This document shows positions 26,599 to 34,905 of a stretch of DNA of 64,000 nucleotides, in pieces. Under the pieces are notes generated by a model, which was given only the letters and a program-made list of their open reading frames with translations, did no database searches and was not told the origin of the DNA. The stretch is taken from NCBI GenBank assembly GCA_026391715.1, contig JAPLDO010000209.1:28528-92527 (forward strand), in the 5' to 3' direction. A program made the translations under genes and the position numbers. How positions within the stretch are numbered: the first letter of the stretch is position 1; each line of letters opens with the position of its first letter. The stretch is from Bacteroidota bacterium (lineage in GTDB: Bacteria; Bacteroidota; Bacteroidia; Bacteroidales; FEN-979).

Positions 26599-28282
26599 TA
26601 ATGTGTTCCAGGTGGCAATTTTACTTTCGCTAATAATTTTATTTACCATTGGCATTGCCTGGTCGTCGCGGAAATTTAACAAACCCACAGTTAACCTTAC
26701 TAATTTTTGTTTTGCTATAGCCATTTTTGGACTTCACTGGCTCCGGAAACTGGCTGTAAATTCCCGGACAGAATACATGTTACTTTTCTTTATTTACGGT
26801 ATTTTCTTTTACGTTCTTTTTTACGCTGTAATAGTTTATACCTCCTCAGCCAAAGAGAAAGCCTTGTCAAAGTGGATGCAACTAACAATGGCGTTAACCA
26901 ATCTATTGTTTTATTCGGGAACCACTGCTTTCGTAATCATTAAATATTACTCTTATGGTTATTTATGGATTTTTGCGCTGGCGCTGCTGATCTTAAACCT
27001 GCTTGGTTTGCTTTTGAGCGGAAAGTATTTTCAGTCAGCGTGGAAACTTCCCCATCATATCGTAACCATAGTACTTGCAGCCCTGATCCTGCCGCTGCTT
27101 TTAAACCAAAGCGCTATCCTGCTTTTTATGGCAGGGTTTTCTGTTCTTTTTCTCCTGTACGCAAAATATTCTAAAAATCAAACTTCCATTGTTATTTCGA
27201 TGTTCGCTATGGTTATAATGACGCTCGATTTCTTCTTTCACTGGATTTTCAAATATGTGCCGTCGCTTCTGTTCAGCGCCGATTTACCGGAAAACACGCT
27301 TGTGGTACATGGTATTATCAGCGGTGTGACAGTGGTTTTGGCATTGACGATGAACAATTGGTTACTGAAACATATTGAAGTTACGCTATCTAAAAAAATG
27401 TTCAGCAAAACAATGTATATCCGACTGATGAGGGGGTTGATCCTCGTTACACTTTTTCTTTCATCCGGATGGATCCTAACCACATTGCTTTGTTACATCT
27501 CCGGATCAAAGGAGGTTATGGCGTCGGCATGGTTCATTGCGGGGAGTCTGTTTTTCATCCTGCTTATCTTGCTTCAGTCAAACAAACCCAACTCCTTTTA
27601 CCAACCCATCCTGTTCATTGCCCTCGCCTCCACTCTCTTTTATCCGCTGCTCGTTTACCTCCCAATGATGGAAACGCTGAACAACCTTATGTTGACCGGC
27701 ATTCTGCCTGTTTCGCAAGTTTTGCTTCACTATCTGGCGCTTGGCTTGGGAATATTCATTGTCGCTGTTTCGCTTGTCCGCATTTACAAGCTATATCCCA
27801 CAAAAAAACTTCTGCGAAGAGGATTACAACTATTTGTGATAATATTCCTGATTTTTATCATTTGCACCGAATACGACAACCTTTCAATCTTGCTGAAAAC
27901 CAGTCAATTTAAAAATTTAACAATTAACGCTTCCCCCTTAACGCTTAAACACTTATCACATAATACTTCTTTATCTCCGGGGAAAGGCATCCTCGAATAC
28001 AACCGGCACCTTCCGTATTCAATTATTCTTCTTGCCACATCCCTGGTTCTTATCGTTTGGTCGCTTTTCAAACACCAACGATTCCTCCGTAATATATCTA
28101 TCCTTTTGTTTTCATTTTCCATCGTAAAAGTATTTCTTTACGACTTCTCCCTTCTTGGCGATGCTGCCCGCACAGCGCTTTTCTTTGTAATCGGGCTTTT
28201 GCTTATTGGTTTTTCGGTTGTTTATCCGAGGATGAAAAAGGCGACAAGTATTCCGCGGAAAAAACGTGAAATCGTGAATTAA
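26579..28282 (+). CDS. Polytopic membrane protein, DUF2339-like
   Basis: Many TM segments; C-terminal VFLYDFSLLGDAARTALFFVIGLLLIGFSVVYPRMKK. Confidence 0.6.
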   Translation: MILLTTDNVFQVAILLSLIILFTIGIAWSSRKFNKPTVNLTNFCFAIAIFGLHWLRKLAVNSRTEYMLLFFIYGIFFYVLFYAVIVYTSSAKEKALSKWMQLTMALTNLLFYSGTTAFVIIKYYSYGYLWIFALALLILNLLGLLLSGKYFQSAWKLPHHIVTIVLAALILPLLLNQSAILLFMAGFSVLFLLYAKYSKNQTSIVISMFAMVIMTLDFFFHWIFKYVPSLLFSADLPENTLVVHGIISGVTVVLALTMNNWLLKHIEVTLSKKMFSKTMYIRLMRGLILVTLFLSSGWILTTLLCYISGSKEVMASAWFIAGSLFFILLILLQSNKPNSFYQPILFIALASTLFYPLLVYLPMMETLNNLMLTGILPVSQVLLHYLALGLGIFIVAVSLVRIYKLYPTKKLLRRGLQLFVIIFLIFIICTEYDNLSILLKTSQFKNLTINASPLTLKHLSHNTSLSPGKGILEYNRHLPYSIILLATSLVLIVWSLFKHQRFLRNISILLFSFSIVKVFLYDFSLLGDAARTALFFVIGLLLIGFSVVYPRMKKATSIPRKKREIVN

Positions 28283-28329
28283 GAGGGACGAGGGACGAGG
28301 GACGAAGGACGAGGGACGAGGGACGATGG
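28283..28329. repeat. GGGACGA heptamer repeat tract
   Basis: gagggacgagggacgagggacgaaggacgagggacgagggacga directly after the stop of the preceding gene. Confidence 0.9.
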
Positions 28330-28352
28330 ATTTTGAATAACTTTGTGAGATT

Positions 28353-30599
28353 ATGCAGCAGTTCATTGTTCTGATAATTCTTTGGATTTCCTTATCCGTA
28401 GCGAAAAACGCCCTCTGTCAAACCCTTTCTGAATCAGATTTATCACGCTTCGAAAACAATCCGCATAGCCTTCAATGGACTTATACCGGAGGGCTTAACG
28501 CCTGCCAGTTTTGTTCCATTGACCTTAACCTCGATGGCATAGCTGATCTGTTGATCTTTGACCGACATGGAAACCGGAAACTTACATTTATCAGCTCCGA
28601 ATTTACTGGTACATCAGGCTATTCCTTTGCGCCTGAATATTCTCTCAAAATGCCAGACTTGCATGACTGGGTAATTACGGCAGATTATAACTGTGACGGT
28701 AAAATGGACATTTTCACTTATAACGCCGGCGGCGTCCGGGTTTTTAAAAATGTTTCCGATACCTCGCTGAAATTTGAAATTGTCACCGACCTGCTCGAAT
28801 CTTGGTACTATAACGGATATGTCGGAATCCTTGTAACCAGTGTTGATTATCCTGCTATCGCGGATATTGATGGCGATGGCGACCTTGACCTGCTGACTTT
28901 TTTTGGTCTGGGTTCCTACGTGGAATACCATAAAAACCTTTCCATGGAAAAATATGGCAATTGCGATAGCCTTGATTATAAACTTAGCGACCATTGCTGG
29001 GGCAGGTTCAGTGAAAGTGAATCGGGAAACAGGATTGTTCTGAATGCGGTTTGTCCAACTCAGGACGAGCCATTTCTTCGTGAGAATAATCCAAGGCATA
29101 CCGGATCAACCTTGCTGGCAACCGACCTCAACAACGACGGTCTTAAGGATTTGATTCTTGGCGATTATGATTACCCCGGACTGATTGCATTGTACAATGG
29201 AGGAACTGTGGATTCAGCGTTAATGGTTTCCCAGGATACCGCTTTTCCGGCAGGCGCAAAACCTGTGAAACTTTTCTCATTTCCATCGGTTTCACTGATT
29301 GATATTGATCGCGACGGATTACAAGACATTGTTGTTTCCCCTTTTGATCCGGGGCTTTACACGTCAGACAACTATAATTGCGTTTGGTTTTATAGAAATA
29401 CCGGCACAGCAAACCAACCGGTTTTTGAATTTTCGTCAGACCGGTTATTCAGAGATCAAACGCTCGACTTTGGCACAGCCGCTCATCCGGTATTATTTGA
29501 TTTTGACAATGACGGACTTCAGGATCTTTTTGTCGGGAATGACGGTTATTACGACTCATCCTGGTATCATAACGGTTTGCTAAAATCGCAATATACCGGA
29601 AGGATTTCCTGGTTTAAAAACACGGGTACACAATCAAAACCAGTGTTTTCCAATGTCACCGATGATTTTGCCAACATTTCAAAACTGGGTTTGCGAGGGA
29701 TTTATCCAACATTCGCTGATGTAAACAACGATGGAATCACCGACCTCGTTATCGGTTGCAGCGACGGAACTTTGATTTTTTTCGCTCAGAAACCATCCTC
29801 CGGAAATATTCCTCAGTTTGATCCTCCGGTGATGAACTGGCAAAACATTGATGTTGGCGATTATAGCGCTCCGCAATTTTTCGATATTGACAGAGATCAA
29901 ATTTCTGAGCTTATCGTCGGCGAAAGAAACGGAAATCTGAATTACTATAAAAATCAAGGTTCCGGTTCGTCAGTTAAATTTGATTTTGTTACCGACAGCC
30001 TCGGAAAAATAAACGTAACCAATTACAACCTTTCCTACTTCGGATTCAGCGTTCCCTGTTTTCATCAGGATAATGATGGTTCCACATTTCTTCTGGTTGG
30101 TTCGGATGAAGGAAGAACTCATCTGTTCCGTAACATTGACAACAATTTAACCGGGAAGTTTGAAGCTATAGACTCTCTTTATCGCTGGCTCGCGGCAAAC
30201 CCTGCCGATACGCTATTCGGGTGGCAAACTTCGCCTGCCATCGGACATTTAACCGACAATACAGAATTTGATATGATTACGGGCAATTTTTCAGGAGGGT
30301 TGAATTATATATCAAAAAGATCGCCGGCTGCAATCATTCCCGGATGGAAGGAATTACCGGCGCAAATAAATCCATCGTTTACTCTTTATCCAAATCCGGC
30401 AAATCGGAATACAAGTATCGTTTACTCTGGAAATTCCACTGTAACCTTGTCCGGATACGTATGTAATATTTTCGGACAACTGATTCTTGAATTTCCCATC
30501 ACAGGAAAATCCGAAATTTCCACTTCTGATTTCCCCGAAGGAGTTTATATAATTCGTTGCGCCGGAAAAACTACCAGGATGGTAGTTGTGCATCAATAG
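28353..30599 (+). CDS. FG-GAP/VCBS-repeat secreted protein with T9SS sorting domain
   Basis: Repeated DxDxDGxxD motifs (DIDGDGDLDLL, DLNNDGLKDLI, DVNNDGITDLV); C-terminal LYPNPANRNTSIVY...GVYIIRCAGKTTRMVVVHQ. Confidence 0.85.
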   Translation: MQQFIVLIILWISLSVAKNALCQTLSESDLSRFENNPHSLQWTYTGGLNACQFCSIDLNLDGIADLLIFDRHGNRKLTFISSEFTGTSGYSFAPEYSLKMPDLHDWVITADYNCDGKMDIFTYNAGGVRVFKNVSDTSLKFEIVTDLLESWYYNGYVGILVTSVDYPAIADIDGDGDLDLLTFFGLGSYVEYHKNLSMEKYGNCDSLDYKLSDHCWGRFSESESGNRIVLNAVCPTQDEPFLRENNPRHTGSTLLATDLNNDGLKDLILGDYDYPGLIALYNGGTVDSALMVSQDTAFPAGAKPVKLFSFPSVSLIDIDRDGLQDIVVSPFDPGLYTSDNYNCVWFYRNTGTANQPVFEFSSDRLFRDQTLDFGTAAHPVLFDFDNDGLQDLFVGNDGYYDSSWYHNGLLKSQYTGRISWFKNTGTQSKPVFSNVTDDFANISKLGLRGIYPTFADVNNDGITDLVIGCSDGTLIFFAQKPSSGNIPQFDPPVMNWQNIDVGDYSAPQFFDIDRDQISELIVGERNGNLNYYKNQGSGSSVKFDFVTDSLGKINVTNYNLSYFGFSVPCFHQDNDGSTFLLVGSDEGRTHLFRNIDNNLTGKFEAIDSLYRWLAANPADTLFGWQTSPAIGHLTDNTEFDMITGNFSGGLNYISKRSPAAIIPGWKELPAQINPSFTLYPNPANRNTSIVYSGNSTVTLSGYVCNIFGQLILEFPITGKSEISTSDFPEGVYIIRCAGKTTRMVVVHQ

Positions 30600-30613
30600 T
30601 CCCTCGTCCCTCG

Positions 30614-31066
30614 TTAAACTCCCAGCAAACTTTTCACAATCACCGAAATCATCTTATTATCGGCTTTACCGGCAAGTTCCTTTGAAGCAACAGCCATCAC
30701 TTTGCCCATGTCTTTAATGGAATTGGCGCCGGTTTGGGCAATTATTGTTTTGATTTGAGATTTTACTTCGTCTTCCGAAAGTTGCTGCGGCAAATAGGTT
30801 TCAATAATCGCGGCGTCAAAACGCTCCTTTTCGGATAGATCAAACCTGTTGGCATTTTCATAAATATCGGCTGATTCCTTGCGTTGTTTGATAAGTTTCT
30901 GGAGGATTTTCAGTTCTTCAACTTCACCAACTTCACCAACAAATCCTTCTTTTGTTTTTTCGATGAGTAATGCCGCTTTCACAGCCCTGAGCGCTTCGAG
31001 TTTTTTCGCATCGCGGGCAAGCATTGCAGTTTTTATATCTGCGTTGATTTTGGTTTCCAGATTCAT
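30614..31066 (-). CDS. GatB/YqeY domain-containing protein
   Basis: 150 aa, KRKESADIYENANRFDLSEKERFDAAIIETYLPQQLSEDEV, IKDMGKVMAVASKELAGKADNKMISVIVK. Confidence 0.9.
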   Translation of the reverse strand: MNLETKINADIKTAMLARDAKKLEALRAVKAALLIEKTKEGFVGEVGEVEELKILQKLIKQRKESADIYENANRFDLSEKERFDAAIIETYLPQQLSEDEVKSQIKTIIAQTGANSIKDMGKVMAVASKELAGKADNKMISVIVKSLLGV

Positions 31067-32695
31067 TTAATCCGTTGTTGGGTTTAAATAAGCATTATCG
31101 TTTTTATTTTCCACCGGTTTTTCAGGATCTTTGGTTAAGGATATCGCTGAGATGTGAGAGTCGGATGAAGGAGTAACATTGAGCAGTTCAATTTTACGGC
31201 GTTGGTATGCCGGAATGTTTTCAAGTTCCTGCAGGTTTTGCTCGATAGGGATATGGGTTTTTAATTTTTCGCTCAACTGCCTCAGCCTGCCCACCCTTTC
31301 ACCCGATTTTTTCAGCAGAAAATCACTGGCGTCAGAATCCGTGTTGGGACTTGAATGAAAAGTTGGTTTGGGTTCGGGTTTGATATGACTATCAATAATT
31401 TCATCCTTATCGCTGGGTAAAAAAGTGTGTACGAGGGTATCGGGGCGATCGTTTACGATTTGCGGCGAGGGTTGATCAACAATAAATTCATACGTGCGCG
31501 TTGGGTCAGAATTGTCAGTTTCCGATTCGAGTTGAAAAGCTACCTGACTTGGCTCACTGACTGACACTTCAGGCGCGACCGGTTGATCGGCGGGAGCAGT
31601 TTGTGTTCGCTGAGCCGAAGTTTCAGTGTCGAGGTGTAAAATACGTCTTTCAGTTTTCGGTTTTTGGGTATCGTCATAAAGCGGAATAACGGTAACATCG
31701 GCAGGTCTGGTGGGATCTTTTTGTTTGTGATCTTCGTCAAATCCAGTAGCGATAATTGTTACGCTGATCTGATCTTCGAGAGCATCTTCATAACCATTGC
31801 CCCAGATGATATCTCCGGTTGATTGTGTTTTTTCCTGAATGTAGTCAGTGATTTCTGTAACTTCATCCATAGTAATCTCCTGCTTGCCTGATGAAATATA
31901 GAGAAGGATATTGCTGGCGCCATTGATGTCGTTATTATCGAGCAGCGGTGAGTTGAGGGCTTCTACAACGGCTAATCGCGCCCTTTCTTTTCCGCTGGCA
32001 ACACCGGTTCCCATAATTGCAACGCCACTGGTTTTCATAACGGTTTTGACGTCCTCGAAGTCAACATTGATATATCCTACCACAGTTATAATCTCAGCGA
32101 TACCTTTGGCGGCTGTAGTGAGAACATTATCGGCGCGGTTAAATGCCTCCGACAGTGGAAGATCTCCGCACAACAACCGCAGTTTGTCGTTGCTAATAAT
32201 AAGCAGCGCGTCAACATGTTGTTTGAGCTGCCTGATTCCTTCCTCAGCCGACAACCGACGTTTGCGACCTTCGAAGGCGAAAGGAATGGTGACGATACCT
32301 ACGGTGAGGATATCGAGATCTTTGGATATTTGGGCAATCACTGGCGCAGCGCCTGTTCCAGTGCCGCCTCCAAGACCTGCTGTTATGAAAAGCATTTTGG
32401 TTCCTTTTTCCAGAACCCGCTTTAAATCTTCGGCGTTTTCGAGCGCGGCATTGCGGCCTACTGTTGGGGACGCGCCTGCGCCAAGGCCATCGGTGAGGGT
32501 TGCTCCAAGCTGAATCTTAGTGGGTACCGGACTTGATTCCATTGACTGGGCGTCGGTATTGCAGATAATAAAATCCACACCGGTTATTCCCTGTCTGAAC
32601 ATGTGGTTAACGGCATTACTGCCGCCTCCGCCAACACCGATCACTTTAATGATAGATGATTGATTCTTAGGTGAATCGAATTTTAAAATCTCAGG
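31067..32695 (-). CDS. ftsZ: Cell division protein FtsZ
   Basis: GGGGSNAVNHM, tubulin signature GLGGGTGTGAAP; long C-terminal linker. Likely start MPEILKFD downstream of the ORF-track start. Confidence 0.97.
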   Translation of the reverse strand, partial: PEILKFDSPKNQSSIIKVIGVGGGGSNAVNHMFRQGITGVDFIICNTDAQSMESSPVPTKIQLGATLTDGLGAGASPTVGRNAALENAEDLKRVLEKGTKMLFITAGLGGGTGTGAAPVIAQISKDLDILTVGIVTIPFAFEGRKRRLSAEEGIRQLKQHVDALLIISNDKLRLLCGDLPLSEAFNRADNVLTTAAKGIAEIITVVGYINVDFEDVKTVMKTSGVAIMGTGVASGKERARLAVVEALNSPLLDNNDINGASNILLYISSGKQEITMDEVTEITDYIQEKTQSTGDIIWGNGYEDALEDQISVTIIATGFDEDHKQKDPTRPADVTVIPLYDDTQKPKTERRILHLDTETSAQRTQTAPADQPVAPEVSVSEPSQVAFQLESETDNSDPTRTYEFIVDQPSPQIVNDRPDTLVHTFLPSDKDEIIDSHIKPEPKPTFHSSPNTDSDASDFLLKKSGERVGRLRQLSEKLKTHIPIEQNLQELENIPAYQRRKIELLNVTPSSDSHISAISLTKDPEKPVENKNDNAYLNPTTD

Positions 32696-32795
32696 CATGA
32701 TTGTATTTTTTTTACGGTTTAAAATTATCAATTATTTACGTCGGTATTCATTTGTTAAAAATTTAGTTATTAACGTTTTATTGTTAATAACTCAT

Positions 32796-34097
32796 TTATT
32801 GGATATCCTCTTCAAAAATATTTTTGATTTTGTTAAGGAAACTGTTTAATAACTTTCTGGAAGGAGGAGCCGGTGGGGCGATCGTTTCCGTAGGCAGTTT
32901 TGAAGTCTCTTCTATTGCAGGTTTCTGGTTTCGGGCTTCCCTCTGGTAGCGATCAATGCCTTCGATAACCAGACCGATTCCGGTTGCATACATCGGACTT
33001 CCCATTTCGGGCGGGACTTCGGATGAAAGATGCTCGTTAGGATAGCCGATCCGGGTTTCCATGCCGGTCATGAATTCGGTCAACAGCGCGATATGCTTCA
33101 ACTGAGCGCCGCCGCCGGTGAGAACAATTCCCTCGATAAGTTTTTTCTCATACCCTGAGTTTTTGATTTCGTAATAGATATGCTCTATGATCTCTTCCAT
33201 TCGCGCCTGAATAATGGCTGCCAGGTTTTTCATGCTGATTTCCCTTGGCGCTTTTCCGCGGGAGCTGGGAATTGAAATTATCTCTTCTTCTCTATTTTCA
33301 CGCGCCATTGCCGAGCCGAATTTCAGTTTTAATTGCTCCGCGTGTTTTTTAATGATTGAACAGCCTTCCCTGATATCTTCGGTGATAACTTCTCCGCCAA
33401 GTGGAATTACCGCTGTGTGCCGGATAATCCCGCCATGGAAAATGGCTATATCGGTGGTGCCGCCGCCGATATCTGCCAAAACTACGCCTGCTTCCTTCTC
33501 ATCTTCGCATAAAACGGCTTCGGCAGATGCCAGCGGTTCGAGAATAAGCTCAACAACTTCAAGACCGGCATTCCTGACACAGCGGTAGATGTTTTTTGCA
33601 GCCGCAGTTTGTCCGATAATGATATGAAAATTTGCCTCAAGGTTTCTGCCGATGCTTCCTTTTGGAATCGTTATTCCATGTTCGCCGTCAATGCTGTACT
33701 CCTGCGGAATAACATCGAGAATCTCTTCTCCGGGATTAGTGTTGAGGTTATACATACTGTTGCACAACTTATCAATGTCTTCCTGGTTGATTTCCTTTTC
33801 AGGGTCTTCCCTGATTATGCTGCCTCGCTGCTGCATACTCTTGATGTGCTGCCCGGCAATTCCAACATTTACAAACTGGATATTCACACCCGATTTAGCC
33901 GACGCCTCGGCAACAGCGTCTTTAATAGACTGCACAGTGTTGTCGAGGTTTGCCACTACGCCCCTTTTCACTCCTATGCTGGGCGCTTTTCCATAGCCGA
34001 GAATTTCAATTTTCCCTAATTCGTTCCTACGGCCTACGATGACCGCGATTTTTGTAGTTCCGATATCGAGACCCACAATGATACCTAAGTTTTTCAT
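32796..34097 (-). CDS. ftsA: Cell division protein FtsA
   Basis: MKNLGIIVGLDIGTTKIAVIVGRR...; ADIGGGTTDIAIF; dcw context. Confidence 0.95.
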   Translation of the reverse strand: MKNLGIIVGLDIGTTKIAVIVGRRNELGKIEILGYGKAPSIGVKRGVVANLDNTVQSIKDAVAEASAKSGVNIQFVNVGIAGQHIKSMQQRGSIIREDPEKEINQEDIDKLCNSMYNLNTNPGEEILDVIPQEYSIDGEHGITIPKGSIGRNLEANFHIIIGQTAAAKNIYRCVRNAGLEVVELILEPLASAEAVLCEDEKEAGVVLADIGGGTTDIAIFHGGIIRHTAVIPLGGEVITEDIREGCSIIKKHAEQLKLKFGSAMARENREEEIISIPSSRGKAPREISMKNLAAIIQARMEEIIEHIYYEIKNSGYEKKLIEGIVLTGGGAQLKHIALLTEFMTGMETRIGYPNEHLSSEVPPEMGSPMYATGIGLVIEGIDRYQREARNQKPAIEETSKLPTETIAPPAPPSRKLLNSFLNKIKNIFEEDIQ

Positions 34098-34104
34098 TGC
34101 TTTA

Positions 34105-34905
34105 TTATTTTGTACATAAAACCTGATTCTGATACTTAATGTTGATAATATTGTATTTATTCCAACCAATTTTATTTAACCCGAATTTGTAAAATGCCAG
34201 TAACTTCCTGAATTTCGCATCCAGATCGTCGGCAGTACCCAATATGATAATATGATTTCCAACACGCGGAATTAGTTCAAACTCACCCGCCTCATTTACA
34301 TATATCTGATCAATCTGCGCCTTGAGAAATTTATCATGAGTAATATACATCGTTAATTTATAAAGAGTTGTTAGCAATGAATCATAATAAATTGAATCTG
34401 CAAGCGCAAGCATATTCACCCTGTATTTCGGAGATTTTATATAGGAATCATTGATATAACCATTAGCCACAAGCACCCTCGCTGAAAAATCGGTATTAAC
34501 CGGCAACAAAATGCCTGACTCATCAAGGTAAAAATTCTCGAAATTCCGGTTGATAATACGCAGCATTGGCTCCCGCTGACGTATGGCGATGAAAATTGTG
34601 CCTGCATTATTCTCATAAACATGAACATTGGCTACGTAAGGTTGTTTGCCAATGGCATTCTCAACCGCGCCAAGATTCACCATGCCCAGTGGTTTCCCTT
34701 TTAAAAGTCCGACAGTCTTTAAAATGATGGAATCAACATTTTTTTTGGTAATAAGAGTATCGGCTGCGCCATAATTAATACTGATTTTAATATTTTTACA
34801 TGGTCGTGCATATTGTGAAACTTCCACAAAACCCACCAGCGTGCCTGCGCCGGCAACGAGTAGTATCCAGACAACAATTCGTAGTATTTTCAGAAACTTC
34901 TTCAT
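34105..34905 (-). CDS. ftsQ: Cell division protein FtsQ-like
   Basis: N-terminal TM, POTRA-like region, position between murC and ftsA. Confidence 0.8.
   Translation of the reverse strand: MKKFLKILRIVVWILLVAGAGTLVGFVEVSQYARPCKNIKISINYGAADTLITKKNVDSIILKTVGLLKGKPLGMVNLGAVENAIGKQPYVANVHVYENNAGTIFIAIRQREPMLRIINRNFENFYLDESGILLPVNTDFSARVLVANGYINDSYIKSPKYRVNMLALADSIYYDSLLTTLYKLTMYITHDKFLKAQIDQIYVNEAGEFELIPRVGNHIIILGTADDLDAKFRKLLAFYKFGLNKIGWNKYNIINIKYQNQVLCTK

Noticed and set aside
31911-32513. 200-aa plus-strand ORF opposite ftsZ
   Set aside because: Antisense to a strongly conserved essential gene; composition reflects FtsZ codons.
31067-32695. FtsZ C-terminal extension as a fusion
   Set aside because: Long disordered C-terminal linkers are common in FtsZ; no additional domain recognised.
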